DNA of 64,000 bases from contig NZ_MSMP01000010.1 of the NCBI RefSeq assembly GCF_001936575.1, forward strand, positions 124,001-188,000, in the 5' to 3' direction. Shown piece after piece: positions 34,186-41,782 of the stretch (within the stretch, counting starts at the first letter, position 1; each line of letters begins with the position of its first letter). The translations under genes were made by a program, and so were the position numbers. The notes under the pieces are model-generated. The model was given only the letters and a program-made list of their open reading frames with translations. It was not told where the DNA came from and did no database searches. Source of the stretch: Tenacibaculum agarivorans. GTDB taxonomy: Bacteria > Bacteroidota > Bacteroidia > Flavobacteriales > Flavobacteriaceae.

Positions 34186-35778
34186 ATGATGAATAAAAGA
34201 CTACTAGCGTTACTATTTACTATAGTACCAATGCTAACTTTTGCCCAAGAAAAAGGTTTGGATCAAAAGATAGATGAAGCCTTCAAACCAATTTCTGATT
34301 TTTTTAATGCTGTAATTTTCTTTTCTCCAATAGGTGACACACCTTTTGTTTTAATATTATTAGTATTCAGTGCCGCATTTTTTACTATTTATTTCGGATT
34401 TCCAAATATTAGACATTTCTTAACTGCAATTAATGTAGTTAGAGGGAAATACGATGATGTTGATAAAGCAGTAGTGGAAGAAGCATATGGAGATGTTACT
34501 CCAGGTGGAGATGCTATTGAAACAATTAGAGATGAAAGTAAAGAAGGAGAGGTAACTCACTTCCAAGCATTAGCAACAGCGGTATCAGGTACTGTAGGTA
34601 ACGGAAATATAGCAGGAGTTGCCTTAGCAATTGCTTTAGGAGGTCCAGGTGCAACATTTTGGATGATTGTTTGTGGTCTTTTAGGAATGTCTACAAAGTT
34701 TGTTGAATGTACACTAGGAGTACAATATCGTGATGTAGATGAAGAAGGGACTGTATATGGAGGACCAATGTATTACCTATCTAAAGGTTTAAAAGACAAA
34801 GGTTTTGAAATGTTAGGTAAAATAACAGCAGTGTTGTTTGCTATATTCTGTATTGGAGGATCTTTTGGTGGAGGAAATGCAGCACAATCAAACCAAGCAA
34901 CTATAGTAATTAAAGAATTATTAGGATTAGATAGCACAGGAGCTGGGGCGATTATAGGAGTTGTATTAGCTGTTTTAGTAGGTATAATAATTATTGGAGG
35001 GATTAAGCGTATAGCAACTGTAACAGAGAAGGTAGTGCCATTTATGGCAGTACTTTATATCTTAGCATGTCTCTATATTATTCTTAGTAACGTTTCTTTA
35101 GTTGATGACGCATTTGGACTTATTTTTAGTCAAGCTTTTAATCCAAAAGCCATTGGTGTTGGTGGAGTAATAGGTGTCTTATTGGTAGGATTCCAAAGAG
35201 CAGCGTTTTCAAACGAAGCAGGAGCTGGTTCGGCTTCAATAGCACACTCAGCTGTAAAAACTAAGTATTCTGCATCTGAAGGTTTAGTAGCTTTATTAGA
35301 GCCGTTTATTGATACAGTTGTGATCTGTACTATGACTGCTTTAGTAATAATTATTTTTAACACTGGAGGTGTTTTTCAATATGGTGGAGACGGAACAGGG
35401 GCTGTTTTAATTGATGGAGTAGCTTATGAAGGAGCTGGAATCACAGCTAGAGCTTTTGCACAATATATTCCTTATTCAAATGTATTCTTAACTATTGCAG
35501 TAGTATTATTCGCTGTTTCTACAATGATTTCTTGGTCTTACTATGGATTACAATCATGGAAATTCTTATTTGGTAGAGGTAAAAAAGCAGATTTAACGTA
35601 TAAATTGTTATTCTTAACATTTGTAATTATTGGAGCAGCTGCTAGTATGGGATCTATTTGGGCATTTTCAGATGCAATGATTTTTGCAATGGTATTCCCT
35701 AATATGGTAGGTTTGTATTTCTTAATGCCTGTAGTTAAGAAGCAGTTGAAAAGATATTTAGATGCTATTAAAGGGTAA
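34186..35778 (+). CDS. Alanine/glycine:cation symporter (AGCS family)
   Basis: 530 residues. The AGCS family imports alanine or glycine with Na+ or H+. Motifs include GTVGNGNIAGVALAIALGGP, GPGATFWMIVCGLLGMSTKF and NEAGAGSASIAHSAVKTKYS, plus about 11 membrane segments. The N-terminus (MNKRLLALLFTIVPMLTFAQ) looks like a cleavable signal, which is common in Bacteroidota members of this family and not in proteobacterial ones. Its likely terminator lies inside the start of the next gene. Confidence 0.93.
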   Translation: MMNKRLLALLFTIVPMLTFAQEKGLDQKIDEAFKPISDFFNAVIFFSPIGDTPFVLILLVFSAAFFTIYFGFPNIRHFLTAINVVRGKYDDVDKAVVEEAYGDVTPGGDAIETIRDESKEGEVTHFQALATAVSGTVGNGNIAGVALAIALGGPGATFWMIVCGLLGMSTKFVECTLGVQYRDVDEEGTVYGGPMYYLSKGLKDKGFEMLGKITAVLFAIFCIGGSFGGGNAAQSNQATIVIKELLGLDSTGAGAIIGVVLAVLVGIIIIGGIKRIATVTEKVVPFMAVLYILACLYIILSNVSLVDDAFGLIFSQAFNPKAIGVGGVIGVLLVGFQRAAFSNEAGAGSASIAHSAVKTKYSASEGLVALLEPFIDTVVICTMTALVIIIFNTGGVFQYGGDGTGAVLIDGVAYEGAGITARAFAQYIPYSNVFLTIAVVLFAVSTMISWSYYGLQSWKFLFGRGKKADLTYKLLFLTFVIIGAAASMGSIWAFSDAMIFAMVFPNMVGLYFLMPVVKKQLKRYLDAIKG

Positions 35779-35799
35779 TTCCTAGATTAATAATAAAAA

Positions 35800-36684
35800 A
35801 TGAAATATTTCAAATCCCATTTCTGGTATACAAAAAGCCAACGAAATGGGATTTTTGTTTTAATAGCTGTCATTATAATTCTACAAGTTATTTATTACTA
35901 TATAAATACTAGGCCTAATATAGAACTTGATTTAGAAACCAAAGAGGTAATAGCATTTCAGTCAGAGATAGATAGCTTAAAATCGCTAGAAAAAACAAAG
36001 AAAACAAAATTGTTTCCTTTTAACCCTAATTTTATCACAGACTATAAAGGATATAAACTAGGATTATCAACAGAAGAAATTGATAGATTACATAAATTTA
36101 GAAGTCATAATAAGTATGTGAATTCTGCTAAGGAGTTTCAAAAAGTCACTAAGGTATCAGATAGTCTATTAAAAATTATTTCACCATATTTTAAGTTTCC
36201 TGATTGGGTTAAAAAGAAAAAGCAAATAAAATCTGCTAATTTTGATAGTGTTTTTTCATTAAAATCTGAAAAAAGAGAGGCATCAACCACAGATATTAAT
36301 ATGGCTACCCGAGAAGATTTTATGGTAGTAAATGGTGTTGGAGAAGTAATTTCTAATAGAATTATTAAGTACCGTTCTAAATTAAAAGGATTTACATTTG
36401 AGAATCAACTTCAAGAGGTGTGGGGGATAGATGAAGTAATGGTTGAAAACATTCTAGAAATCTTTTCAATTCAAAGTAAACCTAAAATAGATAAAATTAA
36501 CGTTAATACCGCAAATTTTAAGCAAATACTACACCTTCCTTATATTGATTATGAGCTTTGTAAGAAAATTTTTGATTACAGAGATGAAGTTGCTGAGCTT
36601 CAAAGTATAAAAGAATTAAGAAATATTAAAGAATTCCCTCAAAACAAATACGATAGAATAATCTTATATTTGAAGGCAGAATAA
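35800..36684 (+). CDS. Membrane-anchored helix-hairpin-helix protein (ComEA-like)
   Basis: 294 residues. One N-terminal transmembrane helix (GIFVLIAVIIILQVIYYYI) is followed by HhH units: about 85-120 (YKLGLSTEEIDRLHKFRS), about 168-215 (TDINMATREDFMVVNGVGEV and SNRIIKYRSKL) and about 230-290 (INVNTANFKQILHLPYIDYE). ComEA-type proteins bind DNA during uptake; Bacteroidota members are larger and unproven. Codons 5-19 overlap a terminator-like hairpin, so expression may be attenuated. Confidence 0.85.
   Translation: MKYFKSHFWYTKSQRNGIFVLIAVIIILQVIYYYINTRPNIELDLETKEVIAFQSEIDSLKSLEKTKKTKLFPFNPNFITDYKGYKLGLSTEEIDRLHKFRSHNKYVNSAKEFQKVTKVSDSLLKIISPYFKFPDWVKKKKQIKSANFDSVFSLKSEKREASTTDINMATREDFMVVNGVGEVISNRIIKYRSKLKGFTFENQLQEVWGIDEVMVENILEIFSIQSKPKIDKINVNTANFKQILHLPYIDYELCKKIFDYRDEVAELQSIKELRNIKEFPQNKYDRIILYLKAE
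35812..35860 (+). terminator. Terminator-like hairpin inside the start of the HhH gene
   Basis: AAATCCCATTTC (35812-35823) and GAAATGGGATTT (35843-35854) form a perfect 12-bp stem followed by a T-rich run (TTGTTTT). It lies within codons 5-19 of the helix-hairpin-helix gene and is the only good terminator for the AGCS gene just upstream. Confidence 0.6.
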
Positions 36685-36725
36685 ACAAACAAAACAAACA
36701 ACTTAAATTAAAACAAAATTACAGT

Positions 36726-37883
36726 ATGTATTTTACTGAAGAACACGAATCATTTCGTAAAAGTTTTAGAGACTTTTTACAAAAAGAAGTAGTTCCTTAT
36801 ATTGAGAAATGGGAGGAAACCGGTACAATTGATCGATTTATTTGGGAAAAGTTTGGAGAGATGGGATATTTTGGTCTATACCAACCAGAAGAATATGGCG
36901 GATTAGATTTAGATTTATTTTACACCGTAATTTTTCTTGAAGAGCTACAAAGAATAAATTCTGGAGGTTTTGCTGCTGCAATGTGGGCACATGCATATCT
37001 AGCTATGACTCACTTAAAAAAAGAAGGTGATCATAGAATAAAAACAGAATATTTAACACCAAGTATAGAAGGTAAAAAGATAGGATGTCTATGTATTACG
37101 GAACCTTTTGGAGGAAGCGACGTTGCAGGTATGAGAACCACTGCAGTTAAAGATGGAGATAACTATGTGTTAAATGGGTCAAAAACATTTATTACAAATG
37201 GAGTGTATTCTGATTATTTAATAGTAGCAGCTAAAACAAATCCTGAAGATAAATATAACGGAATGAGCATTTTTGTTGTAGACAGAGATGTTAAAGGAGT
37301 TTCTGCAACAAAATTAAATAAGTTAGGATGGAGAGCCTCTGATACTGGAGAAATAGCTTTTGATAATGTGATAATTCCTAAAGAAAACTTAATGGGAGAA
37401 GAGGGAAAAGGTTTCTCTTACATCATGCAACATTTTGCTTTAGAAAGATTAATCATGGGAGTTAATGCGCATGCAAGAGCAGAATATGCCCAGGAATATG
37501 TTGTTGATTATATGAAAGAAAGAGATGCTTTCGGGAAAAAGATAAGTGAATTCCAGGCATTAAGGCACAAAGTTGCTGAAATCGCTTCTAAAGTGGATAT
37601 GTGTAAAGAATATAACTATTCAATTACTAATAAATTGAACAATGGAACATATGCTGTTAAAGAAGCTAGTATGAGTAAATTATTATCAACTAAAATAGCT
37701 GATGAAGTAATTTATGATGCTTTACAATTGTTAGGAGGATATGGTTATATGGAAGATTATCCTTTAGCCAGAATGTTTAGAGATAGTAGATTAGGTCCGA
37801 TAGGAGGTGGTACCTCTGAAATCTTAAAAGAGATTATCGCAAAAATGGTTATCGATAAAAAAGAATATAAGCCAGCTACGTAA
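36726..37883 (+). CDS. Acyl-CoA dehydrogenase
   Basis: 385 residues, standard family length. The order is an N-terminal helical domain (FTEEHESFRKSFRDFLQKEV), a middle beta domain with the FAD-binding signature (CITEPFGGSDVAGMRTTA and NGSKTFITNG), and a C-terminal helical domain (DAFGKKISEFQALRHKVAEI, then QLLGGYGYMEDYPLARMFRD and GGGTSEILKEIIAKM). Glu in GGTSEI is a candidate catalytic base. It oxidises a fatty acyl-CoA to enoyl-CoA with electron transfer to ETF; chain length cannot be read. Its last codons are repeated just downstream. Confidence 0.95.
   Translation: MYFTEEHESFRKSFRDFLQKEVVPYIEKWEETGTIDRFIWEKFGEMGYFGLYQPEEYGGLDLDLFYTVIFLEELQRINSGGFAAAMWAHAYLAMTHLKKEGDHRIKTEYLTPSIEGKKIGCLCITEPFGGSDVAGMRTTAVKDGDNYVLNGSKTFITNGVYSDYLIVAAKTNPEDKYNGMSIFVVDRDVKGVSATKLNKLGWRASDTGEIAFDNVIIPKENLMGEEGKGFSYIMQHFALERLIMGVNAHARAEYAQEYVVDYMKERDAFGKKISEFQALRHKVAEIASKVDMCKEYNYSITNKLNNGTYAVKEASMSKLLSTKIADEVIYDALQLLGGYGYMEDYPLARMFRDSRLGPIGGGTSEILKEIIAKMVIDKKEYKPAT
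37837..37863. repeat. 27-bp direct repeat, first copy
   Basis: The end of the acyl-CoA dehydrogenase gene (starting TCGCAAAAATGGTTATCG) recurs at 37914-37940 with one mismatch in 27 bases. The second copy lies beyond the stop codon in non-coding DNA. Confidence 0.8.
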
Positions 37884-37885
37884 AT

Positions 37886-37926
37886 ACCATTTTGCGAAAA
37901 TGCGTTTTTCGCATCGCCAAAATGGT
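37886..37926. other. Complex hairpin downstream of the acyl-CoA dehydrogenase gene
   Basis: Outer arms ACCATTTTG and CAAAATGGT pair perfectly, and an inner stem TGCGAAAA/TTTTCGCA (37893-37913) stacks on them with a 6-base bulge. The right outer arm is part of the second copy of the direct repeat. Confidence 0.65.
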
Positions 37927-37940
37927 TATCGATAAAAAAG
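37914..37940. repeat. 27-bp direct repeat, second copy
   Basis: Copy of 37837-37863 with a single A-to-C difference at position 5, lying 31 bases after the acyl-CoA dehydrogenase stop. Confidence 0.8.
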
Positions 37941-37982
37941 CACAAAATAATATTAATCTACTATTTAGATAATATAATTGAA

Positions 37983-38013
37983 AAGAGGATACTTTTAAGT
38001 ATTCTCTTTTTTT
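37983..38013 (+). terminator. Terminator of the acyl-CoA dehydrogenase gene
   Basis: AGAGGATACTT and AAGTATTCTCT pair (one G-U) around a short loop and are followed by nine T residues. Confidence 0.8.
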
Positions 38014-38080
38014 TTGCTTCTAATTTTGAGTTTAACTCTTTTTGAGGTATGAAATTATAGGAATAGTTTAATTTATTAAC

Positions 38081-38113
38081 ACGAAATCGATTTCGTTTCT
38101 ATATCGATTTCGT
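38081..38113 (+). promoter_or_regulatory. LacI-type operator palindrome before the amylase gene
   Basis: ACGAAATCGATTTCGT (38081-38096) is a perfect 16-bp palindrome with a central CG, the design of LacI/PurR-family operators. The half ATCGATTTCGT recurs 17 bases later at 38103-38113. The pair lies 50-80 bases ahead of the amylase ATG, where a maltose- or starch-responsive LacI-family regulator would be expected to bind. No such regulator is in the window. Confidence 0.6.
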
Positions 38114-38163
38114 TATGTGGATTTCATTAAATAAATTGAAAAAAACAAATAAACCAAATCAAA

Positions 38164-39552
38164 ATGAAAACCCTTTTTAAATTTTTGATAATCATATTGT
38201 TTATCAATTATTCTTGCTCAGATACAGAAGCAAGAGTAAATTCAAATGAAGCCCAAACTTCAATATTAAATGAAGATGATCAAAAACTTGTTGTAGCAAG
38301 GCAAGGTTTAAAACCAATAGGAACAGGTGTAATGATGCAAGCCTTTTATTGGGATGTTCCAGCAGGAGGAACCTGGTGGGGAAAAGTAGAAAGTAAAGTA
38401 CAAAGTTGGAGTAATGCAGGAATAGATGCTATTTGGCTACCTCCAGTGTCAAAAGCGCAGAACGGAGCCTTCTCAATGGGATACGACCCTTTTGATTATT
38501 ATGATTTTGGGCAATACGATCAAATGGGGAGTGTAGAAACTCGTTTTGGATCAAAAACGGAGCTTCAAAGCTTGATTAGTGAAGCGCACAATGCTAGATT
38601 AAGTATAATAGCAGATATTGTAATTAATCATAATAGTGGAGGAGAGTTAGAAGATAATCCCTATACAGGAACACCTTATTACACAGATTTTAATCCTAAA
38701 TCAGGGAAGTTTTTTAGAAGTAATAGCGATTTCCATCCAAATGCTAATTGCAATAGCGATTCAGGTGTTTTTGGAGGATTTCCAGATTTGAGCCATTGTC
38801 AGCCTTATGTTCAAGATTGGTTATGGAAAAGAGAAGAATCTGTGGCTAAATATTATAAAAATGTAATGGGATTCGATGGTTGGAGATTCGATTATGTAAA
38901 AGGATTTGAACCTTGGGTAGTTAGAGCATGGAAAAACGCTGTAGGAGGGTTTTCAGTAGGAGAATATTGGGATGGAAATGCAGGAACATTAGATTGGTGG
39001 TCTGGAGCTGCTGAGGTATCAGCTTTTGATTTTGCTTGTTATTACAGAATGAGAGACGCCTTTGAAGGGAATAATTTAAATAGGTTAAATGATGATATGC
39101 TTTGGAAGAGAAATTCTACTAAAGCTGTAACATTTGTAGCAAACCATGATACAGACGAAATAATCAACAATAAAATGTTAGCTTATGCTTACATATTGAC
39201 TCATGAAGGTTACCCAACAATTTTTTATAGAGATTATGAAGAATGGCTTAGTAAAGAAAGGTTAAATAATTTAATTTGGATCCATAATAATCTAGCAGGA
39301 GGAAGTACATCTATTTTATATACAGATACTGATGAATACGTAGCAAGAAGAAATGGATATGGTAACGTAGGGTTAATCGTGTATATAAATAATTCTAATT
39401 CATGGAAAGAGCGATGGATTGAAACAAATTGGTCAAATACTAGAATAAAAGATTACACAGGACATTCTAATTGGCAACCTGTAACTCAAGGAGGGAAATG
39501 GGTAAAAATCCAAGTTCCACCTAAAAGTTATTCTGTTTGGGCACCAAAATAA
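38164..39552 (+). CDS. Alpha-amylase, GH13_7 (archaeal-like), lipoprotein
   Basis: 462 residues. Lipoprotein signal with Cys18 (FINYSC), then the GH13 barrel. The sequence from GVMMQAFYWDVPAGGTWWGK to SMGYDPFDYYDFGQY, and the whole catalytic set, closely follow the Pyrococcus/Thermococcus amylases: nucleophile Asp243 (WRFDYVKG), acid/base Glu267 (VGEYWD), Asp329 (FVANHDTD). In FHPNANCNSDSG and PDLSH the ligands of the archaeal Ca/Zn site are only partly kept (His191 kept, next His now Cys196, Cys now Ser210). It hydrolyses starch or glycogen at the cell surface. Confidence 0.93.
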   Translation: MKTLFKFLIIILFINYSCSDTEARVNSNEAQTSILNEDDQKLVVARQGLKPIGTGVMMQAFYWDVPAGGTWWGKVESKVQSWSNAGIDAIWLPPVSKAQNGAFSMGYDPFDYYDFGQYDQMGSVETRFGSKTELQSLISEAHNARLSIIADIVINHNSGGELEDNPYTGTPYYTDFNPKSGKFFRSNSDFHPNANCNSDSGVFGGFPDLSHCQPYVQDWLWKREESVAKYYKNVMGFDGWRFDYVKGFEPWVVRAWKNAVGGFSVGEYWDGNAGTLDWWSGAAEVSAFDFACYYRMRDAFEGNNLNRLNDDMLWKRNSTKAVTFVANHDTDEIINNKMLAYAYILTHEGYPTIFYRDYEEWLSKERLNNLIWIHNNLAGGSTSILYTDTDEYVARRNGYGNVGLIVYINNSNSWKERWIETNWSNTRIKDYTGHSNWQPVTQGGKWVKIQVPPKSYSVWAPK

Positions 39553-39564
39553 ATAACTGATTAG

Positions 39565-39594
39565 TTGTTATATGTAATTAAATATGTATCTTTG
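39565..39594 (+). promoter_or_regulatory. Promoter of rpsU
   Basis: TTG at 39565-39567, a 19-base spacer and TATCTTTG at 39587-39594: a full match to the Bacteroidota -33/-7 promoter (TTG-N17-19-TAnnTTTG). It gives an untranslated leader of roughly 90 bases. Confidence 0.8.
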
Positions 39595-39671
39595 CAATCC
39601 TTAAAAATAAGAATTTAAATTTAGAGTCAGTTAATTAACTGATTATTAATATAAAATATTAAGATACGTAT

Positions 39672-39682
39672 GAGAGGAGGTG
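39672..39682 (+). promoter_or_regulatory. Strong Shine-Dalgarno of rpsU
   Basis: GAGAGGAGGTG lies 7 bases before the rpsU ATG, with AGGAGG ideally spaced. Other genes here (tuf, rplK, rpoC) lack any such sequence. In Bacteroidota the ribosome hides its anti-Shine-Dalgarno with S21, S18 and S6, so this site is thought to let S21 levels control rpsU translation. Confidence 0.85.
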
Positions 39683-39689
39683 CAAAAAC

Positions 39690-39887
39690 ATGTTAATTAT
39701 TCCAGTTAAAGAAGGTGAAAATATAGATAGAGCTTTAAAACGTTATAAGCGTAAATTTGATCGTACTAAAACAATGAGAACTTTACGTGCACGTAAGCAA
39801 TATACTAAACCATCTGTAGCAAAAAGAGCACAGAAAATAAAAGCATCTTACATCCAAAGATTAAGAACGCAAGAAGAAGTAGGTTAA
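39690..39887 (+). CDS. rpsU: 30S ribosomal protein S21
   Basis: 65 residues (MLIIPVKEGENIDRALKRYKRKFDRTKTMRTLRARKQYTKPSVAKR), the expected length and sequence of bS21. In Bacteroidota S21 helps bury the 3' tail of 16S rRNA. It opens the conserved run rpsU, xerC-like recombinase, hpf, tRNAs, tuf. The strong Shine-Dalgarno and the promoter upstream are listed separately. Confidence 0.97.
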   Translation: MLIIPVKEGENIDRALKRYKRKFDRTKTMRTLRARKQYTKPSVAKRAQKIKASYIQRLRTQEEVG

Positions 39888-39917
39888 GCCAAACTTTTCT
39901 TAGTGAAATATTAAAGA

Positions 39918-39946
39918 GCCCATACAAATTTTGTATGGGTTTTTTA
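39918..39946 (+). terminator. Terminator of rpsU
   Basis: CCCATACA pairs with TGTATGGG around AAATT, flanked by an upstream A-rich arm and a long T-run (TTTTTTATTTTTC). Confidence 0.8.
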
Positions 39947-39986
39947 TTTTTCTATATTAGATTTTGATTAATGAAGAATTGACTAT

Positions 39987-40865
39987 ATGTATATTAAACA
40001 CTTCCTGGATTATCTTTCGTTAGAGAAAAAATATTCAAAGCATACAGTATTGGCCTATAAAACAGATTTAATAGCTTTTAAAGACTTTTGTGCTGTTGAG
40101 TTTGATCAAGAAGAAATTGAGAATATACATTATAATCAAATTAGATCTTGGATCGTATGTTTAGTAAATCAAAATATCTCTAATCGATCAATAAATAGAA
40201 AAATTAGTAGTCTAAAAACATTCTATAAATATCTACAAAAAATAGATGTAATTAAAATTAACCCACTTTCAAAACATAAATCCCTTAAAACTCAAAAAAA
40301 GATAGAAGTTCCTTTTTCTTCTGATGAAGTAGAAGAGGTTTTAAATAAAATATCAGATAATGATTTTCTATCTGTGAGAAATAAGTTGGTTGTGGAGTTG
40401 TTTTATTCTACAGGTATGAGAAGGGCAGAATTGATTAATATCAAATTATTAGATGTAAATATTGAGACAAAGGCAATTAAAGTTTTAGGGAAAAGAAATA
40501 AAGAAAGATTAGTTCCTTTATTACCTTCAGTTGTTAAAACAATCCAAGTGTACTTATCGATAAGAGAAACGATAAATAGTTCAAATGATTACCTTTTTAT
40601 AACAGAAAAGGGAAATAAAATTTATGAAACACTTGTGTATAGAGTAATAAATCGTTATTTTAGTGAAGTCTCGACAAAAATAAAAAAGAGTCCGCATATT
40701 CTAAGGCATACTTTTGCTACACAATTGCTTAATCAAGGAGCGGACTTAAATTCGGTTAAAGAATTACTAGGACATTCAAGTTTAGCCTCAACCCAAGTTT
40801 ATACTCACAATAACTTGGAACAATTAAAACAAGTGTTTAACAAAGCTCATCCTAGGAGCAAATAA
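39987..40865 (+). CDS. Tyrosine recombinase, XerC-type
   Basis: 292 residues. Residues about 1-90 are the SAM-like core-binding domain (FLDYLSLEKKYSKHTVLAYKTDL), and about 105-290 the catalytic domain: Arg in STGMRRAELINIKL, Lys in VLGKRNKERLVPLL, HILRHTFATQLLNQG with the HxxR pair, and the Tyr nucleophile in TQVYTHNN. Xer recombinases resolve chromosome dimers at dif. The conserved spot between rpsU and hpf in flavobacteria argues for this housekeeping role rather than an element integrase. Confidence 0.92.
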   Translation: MYIKHFLDYLSLEKKYSKHTVLAYKTDLIAFKDFCAVEFDQEEIENIHYNQIRSWIVCLVNQNISNRSINRKISSLKTFYKYLQKIDVIKINPLSKHKSLKTQKKIEVPFSSDEVEEVLNKISDNDFLSVRNKLVVELFYSTGMRRAELINIKLLDVNIETKAIKVLGKRNKERLVPLLPSVVKTIQVYLSIRETINSSNDYLFITEKGNKIYETLVYRVINRYFSEVSTKIKKSPHILRHTFATQLLNQGADLNSVKELLGHSSLASTQVYTHNNLEQLKQVFNKAHPRSK

Positions 40866-40879
40866 AAACATTGAAAATT

Positions 40880-41188
40880 ATGAAGGTATTCACACAATCT
40901 GTAAATTTTAAAGTAGACGGAGATTTAGTCAAGTACATTGAAAAAAAAGTAGGTGGATTAGATAAATTCCATGACAGAATTGTAGATGCAGAAGTTTTTC
41001 TGAAGGTTCAAAAAACGAGTGATAAGGAGAATAAAATCACCGAAATAAAAATTAATATACCAGGTAACGAGTTAATTGTCAAAAAGATGACAAAGACTTT
41101 TGAAGAAGGGGTAAGTGTAGGGGTAGAATCGTTAAAAAGGCAATTAAAGAAATCTAAAGAGAAAACAAGAACATCATTAGTTTCATAA
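40880..41188 (+). CDS. hpf: Ribosome hibernation promoting factor, short form
   Basis: About 102 residues from the ATG at 40880 (MKVFTQSVNFKVDGDLVKYI); the frame upstream opens with TTG at 40871 but ATG fits better. It has the beta-alpha-beta-beta-beta-alpha layout of HPF/RaiA (DAEVFLKV, IKINIPGNELIVKKMTKTFEEGVSVGVESLKRQLKK). It binds the decoding centre and stabilises inactive 100S or 70S ribosomes in stationary phase. It lacks the long-form C-terminal domain. Confidence 0.9.
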   Translation: MKVFTQSVNFKVDGDLVKYIEKKVGGLDKFHDRIVDAEVFLKVQKTSDKENKITEIKINIPGNELIVKKMTKTFEEGVSVGVESLKRQLKKSKEKTRTSLVS

Positions 41189-41235
41189 TAATGTAAAAAA
41201 AACCTAAAAAGTTTTATAAATTCAAAATTAGTTTT

Positions 41236-41243
41236 TACATTTG
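41236..41243 (+). promoter_or_regulatory. -7 box for the tRNA/tuf transcript
   Basis: TACATTTG matches TAnnTTTG and lies 41 bases before the first tRNA. A TTTTA stretch occupies the -33 position. Confidence 0.6.
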
Positions 41244-41283
41244 CAGTCCGTTAGAAATAACGGATTGTTTTTTTATAACAAAA

Positions 41284-41357
41284 GCCGATATAGCTCAGCT
41301 GGCTAGAGCAGCTGATTTGTAATCAGCAGGTCGTGGGTTCGAGTCCCTCTATCGGCT
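41284..41357 (+). tRNA. tRNA-Thr (anticodon TGT)
   Basis: Acceptor arms GCCGATA and TATCGGC pair fully, the anticodon stem GCTGA/TCAGC encloses TTTGTAA, and the T arm contains GTTCGAGTC. The anticodon TGT reads ACA-type Thr codons. No CCA is encoded. Confidence 0.97.
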
Positions 41358-41399
41358 CAAAAGAAACAAAAGTTCATTAAAATATTTTTAAGATTTAAA

Positions 41400-41482
41400 G
41401 GGGAGATTCCAGAGCGGCCAAATGGGACGGACTGTAACTCCGTTGTCTTTCGACTTCGCAGGTTCGAATCCTGCTCTCCCCA
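41400..41482 (+). tRNA. tRNA-Tyr (anticodon GTA)
   Basis: Acceptor GGGGAGA/TCTCCCC; the anticodon loop CTGTAAC carries GTA; the long variable arm (TTGTCTTTCGACTT) is the class II feature expected of bacterial tRNA-Tyr; the T loop is GTTCGAATC. Confidence 0.97.
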
Positions 41483-41501
41483 CAAAATCTTAATCAATAT
41501 T

Positions 41502-41574
41502 GCGGGAGTAGCTCAGTTGGTAGAGCGTCAGCCTTCCAAGCTGAATGTCGCCGGTTCGAACCCGGTCTCCCGCT
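41502..41574 (+). tRNA. tRNA-Gly (anticodon TCC)
   Basis: Acceptor GCGGGAG/CTCCCGC, anticodon stem TCAGC/GCTGA around CTTCCAA (anticodon TCC), T loop GTTCGAACC. Confidence 0.97.
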
Positions 41575-41582
41575 CTAAAAAC

Positions 41583-41639
41583 CATTTACGAGTTACAAAG
41601 AAAAAGAGTATCGTAAATCTTAATCGGCAATCGTAAATG
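41583..41639. repeat. Inverted repeat in a tRNA spacer
   Basis: CATTTACGA (41583-41591) is the exact reverse complement of TCGTAAATG (41631-41639), and a further TCGTAAAT lies at 41611-41618. It fills the spacer between tRNA-Gly and tRNA-Thr and may be a processing structure or part of a dispersed repeat. Confidence 0.5.
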
Positions 41640-41643
41640 AAAA

Positions 41644-41716
41644 GCCGGTGTAGCTCAGCTGGTAGAGCGCATCCTTGGTAGGGATGAGGTCACGGGTTCA
41701 AGTCCCGTCATTGGCT
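41644..41716 (+). tRNA. tRNA-Thr (anticodon GGT)
   Basis: Acceptor GCCGGTG pairs with CATTGGC using two G-U pairs. The anticodon loop CTTGGTAG region carries GGT; the T loop is GTTCAAGTC. It is the second Thr isoacceptor of the cluster and lies directly before tuf. Confidence 0.96.
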
Positions 41717-41782
41717 CAAAAATAAATAATAGAGATTACGATAACACTAAATATATTTAACTAAGAATTAAAATTAATAATC

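Noticed and set aside
39987..40865. Tyrosine recombinase as the integrase of a mobile element
   Set aside because: The gene sits in the conserved rpsU-hpf-tuf context, has XerC-like length, and no attachment-site repeats flank it.
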